The notes: generated by a model not told the origin, from the letters alone. 64,000 nt of DNA from an uncultured Myxococcales bacterium (GCA_903896545.1 CAITYF010000202.1:1-64000), one strand, 5' to 3'. Positions 26,327 to 34,540 are shown, numbered from the stretch's first letter. A program made the numbers and translations.

Positions 26327-27795
26327 AGGGCACCTCGCATCAGCGGACGATCGTTGGCCGCCAAACCTGGCGTCGTGGGATAGGCGGAACGACCTTCATC
26401 CTCGTCGTCCTTCTTGGGGGGCGGCGGCGGCGCGGCCGGGGCAGGGCGGAAGAGTGCGTCGGTGATGGTCAGGGAGACCAGCGCCATCGCCTGCGACGTG
26501 AAGTAAGGATTCGACCAGATCTGGCCGTCGAGACCGGCAGTCAGGCCGCGCGTCGGCGCGTAGCGGACCGCGGCAGTCGCCATCAGCGACTCCGAGACGC
26601 CGCGAACGGGCGAGATGAAGAAGTAGCTGTCCAAGTCCAGCGCGGCGGTCAGCTTGTCTTCAACGACTTCTCGGCTGCCGACGGTCTTGCGGACCTGCCA
26701 CAAGGCGCCCCGGCACCAGATGCGGTACTGGTCGTAGCCGTTATCGCCGTTGAACATGCGGTTGTAGGTGAACCCGGCGCGGTAGCGGCTCAGCGCATCC
26801 AGACGCAGGCCCAGGTTGAGCTGCGCGCGGTAGCCAGCCAGCAGGCCGTCGCCGATGACATAGCGGTCGTACGAGGCGCTGCCGTAGAGAGCGCCCGGCG
26901 TCTTCAGGTCCACGCCGCCGCCGACCAAACCGTCGGTGCGCTGCACGAAGGCGGTGAAGATGGAGTTGCGCGGCAAATACGCGAGCGGGTCGCGGACCTC
27001 AGCGCGCACGAAGACGCCAAGCCAGTCGCGCAGGAGGCGGCCGGAAACGTCGATGCGCGCATCTTGCAGGCCGCGGCCCAGCAGGTCGTAGGCGTACTGG
27101 CCCGTAATCGCAAGGTTCTCGCCGCTGATGCGCAGCGCGTTGGGACGCCAAGCGAAGTCCGCGCCGACTGTGCGACGGGTCGCTTCGGTCGATCCCGAAA
27201 TGTCCTGAATGGACGCCGCGATGTGTCCGGTTGGGGAAGCGCTCCACGCCAGACGTCCACCGACGACAGGCGCGTCGAAGACGTGGTCGAAGCTGCTGAA
27301 CGCCGCCGAGCCACCGTAGGCGTCGAGCCGCAATTTGGCTGGCAAGTAGGCGATGACCGAGGCGCCGTCCATGAACACGTACGGCGTCGCGCCGCTGAAC
27401 ACGAACTGCCGACCGAGCTGCACGCGAATCCGCGTCTTGGCCGTTTGACCTTCCCAGCCCAAGTAGCCGTAGGCCAAGTCCGCCGCGCGCGCTGGTGGGA
27501 GCGAGCCCGACGCGATTTGCTGCGCCGCAAAGCCCGACCCGTAGGCGAACATGCCGGAACCGCCGATGTTCTCGCCGCGCAGATTGAGGATCTGCATGGT
27601 CGGAATCTGCTGTTCCGTCGTATTCAAAGCGCCGGGCACCACGTCGCGAGAAATCGTCGTGATGCTTTTGGCCGTCAGGTGCAACGTGCCGGCTTCTTCC
27701 GGCTCCTCGGCCCAAACCGGCTGCGCGGCGAGGCCCGCAGTGAGCCCCATTGCCAGCAGGATGTGCCGCAGCTTTGCGTTCAGTTGCGCGTTCAT
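26323..27795 (-). CDS. outer-membrane porin of a porin-cytochrome conduit
   Basis: 490 residues with signal peptide ending PVWA. The body is an array of amphipathic beta-strand segments with aromatic girdles (for example YGYLGWEG, RVQLGRQFVF, GSASYDRYVIGDGLLAG, RYRAGFTYNRMF), as in outer-membrane barrels. A Pro/Asp/Glu-rich stretch follows near 455-470. The start overlaps the stop of the giant cytochrome gene and its stop overlaps the start of the 12-haem cytochrome gene, both by 4 bases. The order cytochrome lipoprotein - porin - periplasmic cytochrome fits the Pcc/Omb-type conduits of metal-reducing bacteria. Direct homology to OmbB or MtrB cannot be claimed from sight. Confidence 0.8.
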   Translation of the reverse strand: MNAQLNAKLRHILLAMGLTAGLAAQPVWAEEPEEAGTLHLTAKSITTISRDVVPGALNTTEQQIPTMQILNLRGENIGGSGMFAYGSGFAAQQIASGSLPPARAADLAYGYLGWEGQTAKTRIRVQLGRQFVFSGATPYVFMDGASVIAYLPAKLRLDAYGGSAAFSSFDHVFDAPVVGGRLAWSASPTGHIAASIQDISGSTEATRRTVGADFAWRPNALRISGENLAITGQYAYDLLGRGLQDARIDVSGRLLRDWLGVFVRAEVRDPLAYLPRNSIFTAFVQRTDGLVGGGVDLKTPGALYGSASYDRYVIGDGLLAGYRAQLNLGLRLDALSRYRAGFTYNRMFNGDNGYDQYRIWCRGALWQVRKTVGSREVVEDKLTAALDLDSYFFISPVRGVSESLMATAAVRYAPTRGLTAGLDGQIWSNPYFTSQAMALVSLTITDALFRPAPAAPPPPPKKDDEDEGRSAYPTTPGLAANDRPLMRGAL

Positions 27796-30700
27796 GGATT
27801 CACCATTCCGTTGACGTGCCAGCCGTCTTTCGTGTTCAAGGTGCCATCAGGGTTGACCGTCTTCGAGTGGCAGAGGGCGCAGGACGCTGTGCCCCAGGTC
27901 GGGTCGACGTACGGGTGACCGGACGCGACTGACGGCGCCACGCCGTGGCAGGAGTTGCACGCGAGCCCCGGCTTGTTCCACACCGGCGAGGTGGCCACGC
28001 CGTCAGCCAGCGACACGCCGTGGCAGTAGACGTTGGAGCAGGTCATCGTGGCCGGATTGTAGTCTGGCGTGAAGCCCTTGATGGTCGCCTTGCCGTTGGG
28101 GAACTTGATTGAGTCCAACGTGCCGGTCAGGTGGCCCGCCTGACCAACAGTGGTCGGCAGCTGGTGGCAGCTCTCGCACGCAATGCCACCGCCGGAGTAG
28201 ACGTTGCCTTTCAAGTGCGCGGCGTGCGCGCCGACGGTTGGCAGCGTCGGGTCGGTCTGACCGTTTACGTCGGGCGGCGGAGCGGCTGAACCGTTGCCGC
28301 CGTGGCAGGCGTCGCACGAGGTCGGAAGAACCACGTCGATGGTGCCGTTCACGTGCGCGCCGTTCGGTACAAAGCCCAGGTTGGCATCCACCGTCGTCGA
28401 ATGGCACTTGTTGCAGGCGAACATCTTGGGGTGTTCGGGTTTGGTCGGCGGGGCATCGTGACATGCGCCGCAAGTGGTCGTCGCGATGGCGAAGTCGATC
28501 TTGCCGTCCGCGTGCGTGCCCACGTCCAGAACCTTGTCGTCCGAACCGACCGATGTGGCGTGGCACAGGTGACAAGACTGAACCGCTGGCTGCAACTGCG
28601 GGTGTTTCCCGTTGTTCGGCGGGGCTTGGTGACAAGCCGTGCAGTCCGCCGCTGCCGTCACCTTGATGTCGACCTTGCCGTTGCGGTGATTCGCCGAATT
28701 CGCGATCGTCATGAACGCGCCAGCTGTCGCCGCGTGGCACGTTTCGCACGCCATCGACTGCGGGTGGTTGTTGATGGTCGGCGGCGCGCCGTGACAGCCG
28801 AAGCAGTTGGCGTTGGCCGACAGCGCGACGTCCACCGTGCCGTTCAAGTGCGTGCCGCCCGGTACGATGCCATTCAAGATCGTCGCCGTCGTCGTGTGGC
28901 AGCCTTCGCAGTTGGCCGCGTTCGTCGGGTGGTTGGGCGTCGTCGGCGGTGCGCCATGGCAGGCGTTGCAAACCGCGTCCGCGGCCAGCACCACGTCAAT
29001 CTTGCCGTTCTGGTGTGCTCCACCTGCAAGGATTTGCTTGCTCGCGTCGACCGTCGTCACGTGGCAGCCTTCGCAGTTTTCCAAGGTCTTCGGGTGCTTG
29101 GCGGTATTCGGCGGAGAGCCGTGACACCCCGCGCAGTCCGCGGTGCCACTCAACACGACGTCGATCTTGCCATCGTAGTGCGTGCCGCCTGCGATGATCT
29201 GCTTGTTCGCCGCGACGCTCGAAATGTGGCAGCCCGCGCAATCGGCGGTCGTCACTGGGTGTTTCGCGCTGATCGGCGGGGCCCCGTGGCAGCCATTGCA
29301 GTCCGCCGTCGCGGAAAGTACCACATCCTTCTTGTCGTTCATGTGCGCGCCGCCCGCGACAATCTGCTTGTTCGCGTCGACGGTCGTCGCGTGGCAGCCT
29401 TCGCAAGCAGCCGTCGTCACGGGGTGCTTGGCGCTCACCGGCGGCGCGCCGTGGCAGCCTGCGCAATTGGCGTCTGCACCGAGGGCAACCTGACTCTTGC
29501 CATCCATGTGCGTGCCGCCCGACACGATGTGCTTGTTCTTGTCCACCGTCGTCGTGTGGCAGCCTTCGCAGTTGGTCTTCGAATCCGTCACTGGGTGCTT
29601 CGCGCTTCCCGGCGGGTTCGGCAGTACCTTGTGGCAGTCGTAGCAGTTGGCGTTGTCGGAAAGCGCAACGTCGTTCTTGCCGTTCATGTGCGTGCCGCCG
29701 AGGACGATTTGCTGGTTCACGTCAACCGTCGTCGTATGGCAGCCTTCGCACTTCGACGCCGTCAACGGGTGCTTCGGCGAGGTCGGCGGAGACGGCGGCG
29801 CACCGTGGCAGCCCGCGCAGTTGACCGACGTGCCCAACACCACATCTTCCTTGGTGTTCATGTGCGCGCCACCGGCGATGATGTGCTGGTTCACGTCAAC
29901 CGTCGTCGTGTGGCAGCCTTCGCAGACCGTTGCGGCGTTGACGACCGGGTGCTTGACCGAGCCCGGGCCGTTCGGCAGCGTCACGTGGCAGTCGATGCAG
30001 GTCGCATTGTTGGAGAGCGCCACGTCGATCTTGCCGTTGTTGTGGGCACCGCCGGCGACGATCTTCTGATTCACGTCCACGGTCGTTGTGTGGCAGCCTT
30101 CGCATTTCGCCTTGGTTACCGGGTGTTTGGCGCTGACCGGCGGGTACGCGTGACATCCGGCGCAGTCCACATCGGGGCCGAGCGTGACGTCGACTTTGCC
30201 GTTGTTGTGGGTGCCACCTTCGACGATCTTGCCGGCCGTCGTGACGGTCGTCGTATGGCAGCCTTCGCAATTGCCGTTCGTCTTCGGGTGTTTGTCGCTG
30301 ACAGGCGGCGCGCCGTGGCACCCCGCGCACGGCGGATTTCCCGACAACACCACGTCAACCTTGCCGTTCATGTGCGGCCCACCTGCAATAATCAGCGTGT
30401 TGCTGTCGACCGTGGTCGAGTGGCAGCCCGCACACTTTTCCGTCGTCTTGGGGTGCTTGTCGCTCACCGGTGGCAAACCGTGGCAGCCGTCGCACTTGGT
30501 CTCCGGGCCGAGCTCCAGATCGACTTTGCCGTTGATGTGGTTGTTCTTGTTGGCGATGGTCTTGTTCGGTCCCGCCGTCGATGCGTGACAACCGATGCAG
30601 TCGCCCGTTTGCGGGTGAGGTGCGGCAGGCGGCGCGCCGTGGCAGGAGTCACAGGCACGCTGGCTGTCGTCCACGACGGTCCACAGCGGCTTGCTGTTCT

Positions 30701-31244
30701 TACCCGGCGTCTTCAGTTTGGAACCGTGGCAATACACGTTGGAGCACGTGAAGTTACCGGAGTCGTACACGGGCGTCGCACCGCCTGCGAGCGCGAGTCC
30801 GCCAAACGTGACTGTCGCGCGGTATTCGGTCGTGTCGACTGGCGCGTCGATGTGGTCGGTATCCCACAAGCTCGTCGGCACCTTGTGGCACGAGGTGCAC
30901 GCCATCGCGTTGTTGCTCAGCGTGCCGCGCACGTGCGTCTGGTGTGCGCCAACGCCGCGCCAAGCGGTCGAGGTCGCGCCGCCAATCGCGTTCGGCGGAG
31001 CAGGGTTGGCCGCGGTCCCGTGGCACGCTCCGCAGGTCGGGTCAAAGGTCGTTGTCGTCGCGTCGTCCGCCACGTCGACCGCGTCACCGCTCACCGCGTC
31101 TGCGCCAGCTGGGTCGTAGCTGCGCGCCGTGTCGCAGCCAGCGAGAGTCAGCAGCAGAAAGCTGCCGGTCGCCAGCCAGAAACGCCCAGAACTGCCGCGA
31201 GCGTTGCGCATCACCAGTCCGCCGATTGTCTTTTGCCTGTCCAT
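27792..31244 (-). CDS. giant multihaem lipoprotein cytochrome c, about 36 haem sites
   Basis: 1150 residues from the ATG at 31244 (AGGAG upstream); an in-frame start at 31301 would fall inside the sigma54 promoter. Signal peptide with lipobox LTLAGC (Cys37). I count 34 CXXCH motifs plus two CX4CH sites of the form CSNVYCH, one near each end of the protein; the latter are typical of Geobacter-type giant cytochromes. The middle consists of 14 dihaem modules of about 53 residues with consensus CAGCHGAPP--KHP--CEGCHTTT and GGTHMNGKIDV. This could form an extended haem wire. As a lipoprotein encoded with a porin it is probably at the outer membrane, facing outward. Asp at +2 would mean inner-membrane retention by the enterobacterial Lol rule, which may not apply here. 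Confidence 0.9.
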   Translation of the reverse strand: MDRQKTIGGLVMRNARGSSGRFWLATGSFLLLTLAGCDTARSYDPAGADAVSGDAVDVADDATTTTFDPTCGACHGTAANPAPPNAIGGATSTAWRGVGAHQTHVRGTLSNNAMACTSCHKVPTSLWDTDHIDAPVDTTEYRATVTFGGLALAGGATPVYDSGNFTCSNVYCHGSKLKTPGKNSKPLWTVVDDSQRACDSCHGAPPAAPHPQTGDCIGCHASTAGPNKTIANKNNHINGKVDLELGPETKCDGCHGLPPVSDKHPKTTEKCAGCHSTTVDSNTLIIAGGPHMNGKVDVVLSGNPPCAGCHGAPPVSDKHPKTNGNCEGCHTTTVTTAGKIVEGGTHNNGKVDVTLGPDVDCAGCHAYPPVSAKHPVTKAKCEGCHTTTVDVNQKIVAGGAHNNGKIDVALSNNATCIDCHVTLPNGPGSVKHPVVNAATVCEGCHTTTVDVNQHIIAGGAHMNTKEDVVLGTSVNCAGCHGAPPSPPTSPKHPLTASKCEGCHTTTVDVNQQIVLGGTHMNGKNDVALSDNANCYDCHKVLPNPPGSAKHPVTDSKTNCEGCHTTTVDKNKHIVSGGTHMDGKSQVALGADANCAGCHGAPPVSAKHPVTTAACEGCHATTVDANKQIVAGGAHMNDKKDVVLSATADCNGCHGAPPISAKHPVTTADCAGCHISSVAANKQIIAGGTHYDGKIDVVLSGTADCAGCHGSPPNTAKHPKTLENCEGCHVTTVDASKQILAGGAHQNGKIDVVLAADAVCNACHGAPPTTPNHPTNAANCEGCHTTTATILNGIVPGGTHLNGTVDVALSANANCFGCHGAPPTINNHPQSMACETCHAATAGAFMTIANSANHRNGKVDIKVTAAADCTACHQAPPNNGKHPQLQPAVQSCHLCHATSVGSDDKVLDVGTHADGKIDFAIATTTCGACHDAPPTKPEHPKMFACNKCHSTTVDANLGFVPNGAHVNGTIDVVLPTSCDACHGGNGSAAPPPDVNGQTDPTLPTVGAHAAHLKGNVYSGGGIACESCHQLPTTVGQAGHLTGTLDSIKFPNGKATIKGFTPDYNPATMTCSNVYCHGVSLADGVATSPVWNKPGLACNSCHGVAPSVASGHPYVDPTWGTASCALCHSKTVNPDGTLNTKDGWHVNGMVNP
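28405..30655 (-). repeat. tandem array of 14 dihaem coding modules, period about 160 bp
   Basis: Within the giant cytochrome gene, near-regular units of about 160 bases each encode one CxxCHGxPP haem and one CEGCHTTT haem. The central units (about 29.0-30.4 kb) are most alike at both DNA and protein level, while the outer ones are diverged. This fits growth by internal tandem duplication. Confidence 0.85.
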
Positions 31245-31296
31245 ATCTCTCGTCTCCTGGCGCAGCATCAGGCGCCCCTGGACTGCTGGGGTCATT

Positions 31297-31312
31297 TGCA
31301 AAGACCGTGCCA
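31297..31312 (-). promoter_or_regulatory. sigma54 promoter of the leftward conduit operon
   Basis: On the minus strand this reads TGGCACGGTCTTTGCA, an exact match to the -24/-12 consensus TGGCACG-N4-TTGCA. The start codon of the giant cytochrome gene lies about 53 bases downstream. Confidence 0.85.
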
Positions 31313-31439
31313 GCTAAGGTGCCTTGTGGCGCCTGTTTGCCACACACGCATCGTTTAGGGAAGTGGGCAACTGTCATGGCTTTTTCACAGACCGCCAAGG
31401 TCCGCGAATTTCACGCCCATTCCCGCTGCCTCACGCGGC

Positions 31440-31476
31440 TGCCGAGAACTCGGCATGCCCCGCCGAAATTTCGGCA
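31440..31476. promoter_or_regulatory. paired TGCCGA-N4-TCGGCA sites, likely enhancer of the divergent operons
   Basis: TGCCGAGAACTCGGCA (31440-31455) has perfect arms; CGCCGAAATTTCGGCA (31461-31476) starts 21 bases later. They lie about 130-165 bases upstream of the leftward sigma54 promoter, the usual distance for enhancer-binding-protein sites, and match the motif upstream of the NtrC-type regulator operon. Confidence 0.65.
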
Positions 31477-31597
31477 CAAGAAGATGATTGTGATTACGGG
31501 TTGTTGCGCGACACTGCTCGGTTCGGCGCGCGAATGCCCCCAGCGGTGACCGCCGATAGCAGGGGGAGTGGTAATAAAAACAAACAGATACCATGTG

Positions 31598-31613
31598 TGC
31601 CGATTTTTCGGCA
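31598..31613. promoter_or_regulatory. TGCCGA-N4-TCGGCA site upstream of the rightward sigma54 promoter
   Basis: TGCCGATTTTTCGGCA, about 107 bases upstream of the rightward -24 element. It has the same half-sites as the pair at 31440-31476 and those at 21708-21823. Confidence 0.65.
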
Positions 31614-31648
31614 GACCTGCGGTCGTGATGCGGCGTTTCGTCGCGCGG

Positions 31649-31666
31649 ACTTGATCCAGATCAAGT
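31649..31666. promoter_or_regulatory. FNR/CRP-type box between enhancer and rightward promoter
   Basis: ACTTGATCCAGATCAAGT is a perfect palindrome with 8-bp arms and contains TTGAT-N4-ATCAA, the exact FNR consensus. It is about 54 bases upstream of the -24 element of the rightward sigma54 promoter. Anaerobic or nitrogen-oxide control by an FNR/DNR-type protein is inferred; no such protein is encoded in the window. The remainder of the 544-base gap shows no gene. Confidence 0.6.
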
Positions 31667-31719
31667 GGCATTCTCGCGCTTCGCCGATAAACGTGATCGG
31701 TGGCGGCAATTTTCCGACT

Positions 31720-31735
31720 TGGCAGGGTTCTTGCA
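31720..31735 (+). promoter_or_regulatory. sigma54 promoter of the rightward quinol-dehydrogenase operon
   Basis: TGGCAGGGTTCTTGCA matches the -24/-12 consensus with exact GG-GC spacing (one change at the sixth base). The first gene starts 53 bases downstream, the mirror image of the leftward promoter. Confidence 0.85.
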
Positions 31736-31788
31736 AACGTTCCTAACCGGGTGCGCTAAGTGCAGCCCACATGAGAGAGGAGCTCTAG

Positions 31789-32421
31789 ATGTTTTCACGC
31801 GATACCCTTCACCTCTGGATTCTGGCGGGTGCGTTGGCTCTGGTTGGCGTCGGATTTTTTACCGTACGCAGCCTGACCGTGCCACCGTCCTTCGGCCAGT
31901 TTGGCCACTACCGCGGCGCTGCGCTGCAGATTGCCACTGACAAGGAGCGCAAGCTCACGACGCGTGGCGACTGCGGCGAATGCCATGCAACCTTGAAACA
32001 CGAGATGGGCAAGAGCCACGAGCGGGTGCACTGCATTGAGTGCCACGGGGAGGGTAAGGCGCACATGACGGCGTGCAAGACGGCCAAAGCGTCTGCCAAG
32101 GCGGGCGACGCCTTGACGTGCGACAAGTCGAACTTGATGCCTACGAATATCAAGGACATTTGCTTGCACTGTCACCAGGAAATGGTCGGCCGCGCGAAGA
32201 AGCATCCGCAGATCGTGTTCACCGAACATATGAAGGACATGGATCCCAAGGATCCCAAGAGTCCGTTGGTCTGCATGGAATGCCACTCGCCGCACAATCC
32301 GGCCGAGGAACTGAGCGACGACAAGGAAGAGGACAAGGATGAAGAGGCCAAGCCGGCTGAAGCAGCGACACCGACCGCTGCCCCGGCTGCCCCGACGCCC
32401 GCTGCTGGAGGTGCCCAATGA
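31789..32421 (+). CDS. NrfH-like membrane-anchored tetrahaem cytochrome c
   Basis: 210 residues, with GAGGAG upstream. An N-terminal membrane anchor (LWILAGALALVGVGFFTV) is followed by four haem sites CGECH, CIECH, CLHCH and CMECH between about residues 62 and 165, then an acidic Ala/Pro-rich tail. The architecture fits NrfH/NapC-type or related quinol-linked cytochromes that pass electrons to the periplasm. No recognisable terminal reductase accompanies it. First gene of the rightward sigma54 operon; its stop overlaps the next start as ATGA. Confidence 0.87.
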   Translation: MFSRDTLHLWILAGALALVGVGFFTVRSLTVPPSFGQFGHYRGAALQIATDKERKLTTRGDCGECHATLKHEMGKSHERVHCIECHGEGKAHMTACKTAKASAKAGDALTCDKSNLMPTNIKDICLHCHQEMVGRAKKHPQIVFTEHMKDMDPKDPKSPLVCMECHSPHNPAEELSDDKEEDKDEEAKPAEAATPTAAPAAPTPAAGGAQ

Positions 32422-33272
32422 GCTGCTGCGATAAGAAAGGTGCAAAGGACACCTGCTGCGAAACCAAACACGAGCCCACCGGGGTGATGGATGCGAGCGA
32501 ATCCCGCCGCGAGTTCATCTGGGACGCGGTGAAGAACTTCACGTTCGGTGCGCTGACGCTCACCGCCATTCCGATCTTCATCGAGAAGGCGGACGCTGAA
32601 GAAGTGCACACCGACAAAGACGGCAAGGAGAAGACGGGGCACACCGTGCTCTTTGGCTACCTGGTCGACACGACAAAGTGCATCGGCTGCGGCGGTTGCA
32701 TGTTGGCGTGCAAAAAGGAAAACGACGTCCCCGACGGCGAATTCCGCACCTGGGTCGAGCGCTACGTCTATTACAAGGACGGCTCGGTGCGCGTCGACGT
32801 GAATTTGAAGGGCTCTTTCGCCTTCACGGAACTGCCGCCGATCGACAAGGAGACGGTGGAGAAATCGTTTTTCGTGCCCAAGCTGTGCAACCACTGCACG
32901 GATACGCCGTGCATCCAGGTGTGCCCGGTCGGCGCGTCGTTCAAGACAAAAGAAGGCGTGGTCCTCGTCGACTACGAACAGTGCATTGGCTGCGCGTACT
33001 GCGTGCAGGCTTGCCCGTTCGGCACGCGCTTCATCAACACCAAGACGCAGACCGCCGACAAGTGCACGTGGTGCTACCACCGCATTCAGCACGGCGAGAA
33101 ACCGGCTTGCGTCGACGTGTGCCCGACCGGCACGCGCACCTTTGGCGACATCAACGACCCCGAGAGCGAAATCTCCAAGACGTTGGCTGAAAACCGCATT
33201 GACGTGCTGAAGTCCTACCTCGGCACGCGTCCCAAGACCCGCTACATCGGCCTGACCGCGGAGGTGGTGTGA
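32418..33272 (+). CDS. Tat-exported ferredoxin-type subunit with four [4Fe-4S] clusters
   Basis: 284 residues. A twin-arginine motif SRREF (29-33) precedes a hydrophobic stretch, so it is exported folded. Four cluster-binding Cys sets are visible: CIGCGGCMLAC, CNHCTDTPCIQVCP, CIGCAYCVQACP and CTWCYH...CVDVCP. This is the NrfC/HybA/PsrB pattern, an electron-transfer subunit that docks on NrfD. Unusual: the first 15 residues carry two CC pairs (MSCCDKK...TCCE) ahead of the Tat motif. 4-base overlaps on both sides imply a tightly coupled operon. A lipidation or metal-binding role for the CC pairs is speculative. Confidence 0.92.
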   Translation: MSCCDKKGAKDTCCETKHEPTGVMDASESRREFIWDAVKNFTFGALTLTAIPIFIEKADAEEVHTDKDGKEKTGHTVLFGYLVDTTKCIGCGGCMLACKKENDVPDGEFRTWVERYVYYKDGSVRVDVNLKGSFAFTELPPIDKETVEKSFFVPKLCNHCTDTPCIQVCPVGASFKTKEGVVLVDYEQCIGCAYCVQACPFGTRFINTKTQTADKCTWCYHRIQHGEKPACVDVCPTGTRTFGDINDPESEISKTLAENRIDVLKSYLGTRPKTRYIGLTAEVV

Positions 33273-34435
33273 TGATGCCCCATGCTGCTGAATTTATTTT
33301 CCCCAATGACATGAACGGCGTTGCCTGGACTGTCATGATTGTCCTCTACCCTTACATCACGGGCCTCGTCGCCGGCGCGTTCGTCGTCGCGGCGCTCTAT
33401 CACGTGTTCAACTTCAAGGTGTTCGCGCCCGTCGCCCGCTTCGCGCTGGCTGCGTCGTTCTCCTTCGCCGCGTTTGCGACTCTGCCGTTGCTCCTGCACC
33501 TGCATCAGCCGCAACGCGCGTTCTTCATCATGTTCATGCCGAATTTCACCTCGGCGATGGCAGGCTTCGGCTTCATCTACAGCTTCTACTTAACGTTGTT
33601 GGCGGTTGAAATCCTGCTCGTCTTCCGCAGTGACATCGTCGCGATGGCCAATGAGAAGGGCGTGAAGAGCTTGCTCTACAAAGCGCTGTCGCTCGGCGTG
33701 CTGCGTGAGACCGCGAAGTCGAAGGAAATCGACCAAAAGTGGATTCACGTCCTCTCCATCGTCGGTATCCCCGGTGCCTGCGTGCTTCACGGCTACGTCG
33801 GTTTCATCTTCGGCGGCATCAAGGCGAACCCCTGGTGGTCGACGGCGCTGATGCCGGTCATCTTCCTGAGCTCGGCGATCGTGTCGGGCGTGGCGATGCT
33901 GATCCTGCTCTACGTCATCATCTCCAAGATGCGCCGCGTGAGCGTGGATGACGAGTGCCTGCGCGTGATGATGAAGCTCCTGTGGCTCTTCCTCATCCTC
34001 GCGGTGACGTTGGAATCGCTGGAAACGCTGAACATGGCGTACGAAGCCGGCGAGGAGTGGCACATGATCCATCGCCTCATCACGGAGAAGTTGCGCTTCA
34101 GCTTCATCTACGTGCAGTTGCTGATCGGCTCGGCGATTCCGTTCGTCCTGCTGCTCATCGGCTGGATGAAGAAGATCGGCCCGCGCACCCGCGTGACACT
34201 CGGCACGATCTCGTCGCTGCTGGTGCTCATTCAGGTGTTGTCGATGCGCTTCAACGTGGTCATCGGCGGTCAGATGCTCAGCAAAAGCTTCCGCGGCTTT
34301 GTGGACTACATCCCGGAGTGGCACGGTCGTGAAGGCATCTTCGTGGCGATTGGCGTATTCACGCTGCCGTTCATCTTGCTGACGGCCGTGTCGCAGATCC
34401 TCCCGGTGTGGAAGGTCGACGCGCACGATCACTAG
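33269..34435 (+). CDS. NrfD/PsrC-family quinol-oxidising membrane subunit
   Basis: 388 residues with about nine or ten hydrophobic segments and no cofactor motif, as expected of NrfD-like proteins that bind menaquinol. Typical features include the early WTVMIVLYPYITGLVAGAF segment, LHQPQRAFFIMF-like Pro/Arg loop, and GxxGxxLHGYVGFIFG-like IPGACVLHGYVG. With the tetrahaem cytochrome and four-cluster ferredoxin it makes a three-subunit menaquinol:cytochrome c oxidoreductase, comparable in composition to the Cbc complexes of Geobacter. No molybdopterin catalytic subunit is present, so electrons must leave via cytochromes. A strong terminator follows. Confidence 0.9.
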   Translation: MMMPHAAEFIFPNDMNGVAWTVMIVLYPYITGLVAGAFVVAALYHVFNFKVFAPVARFALAASFSFAAFATLPLLLHLHQPQRAFFIMFMPNFTSAMAGFGFIYSFYLTLLAVEILLVFRSDIVAMANEKGVKSLLYKALSLGVLRETAKSKEIDQKWIHVLSIVGIPGACVLHGYVGFIFGGIKANPWWSTALMPVIFLSSAIVSGVAMLILLYVIISKMRRVSVDDECLRVMMKLLWLFLILAVTLESLETLNMAYEAGEEWHMIHRLITEKLRFSFIYVQLLIGSAIPFVLLLIGWMKKIGPRTRVTLGTISSLLVLIQVLSMRFNVVIGGQMLSKSFRGFVDYIPEWHGREGIFVAIGVFTLPFILLTAVSQILPVWKVDAHDH

Positions 34436-34457
34436 ACCTCTCGCGTGATTCAGAGCC

Positions 34458-34503
34458 GCAACGCCGGGCTGAGATCCCTCTCTCGCCCGGCGTTGCGCGT
34501 TTT
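34458..34503 (+). terminator. intrinsic terminator of the quinol-dehydrogenase operon
   Basis: GCAACGCCGGGC (34458-34469) pairs perfectly with GCCCGGCGTTGC (34485-34496), a 15-base loop between them, followed by GCG and TTTT. It is 22 bases after the nrfD-like stop codon. Confidence 0.85.
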
Positions 34504-34540
34504 GGCCCGTCCGATCTCGCCGACTTTCCTCCCGACCTTC

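Noticed and set aside
29000-30400. CRISPR array suggested by regular repeats
   Set aside because: The period is about 160 bp, the repeats are coding and vary at codon positions; no spacers.
28302-31358. Long open frame opposite the giant cytochrome gene
   Set aside because: It is the antisense of a repetitive CXXCH gene, Arg/Val-biased with no domain; the cytochrome frame is clearly the real one.
31720-31735. Second sigma54 candidate TGGCATTCTCGCGC near 31666
   Set aside because: GG to GC spacing is one base short; the site at 31720 fits exactly.
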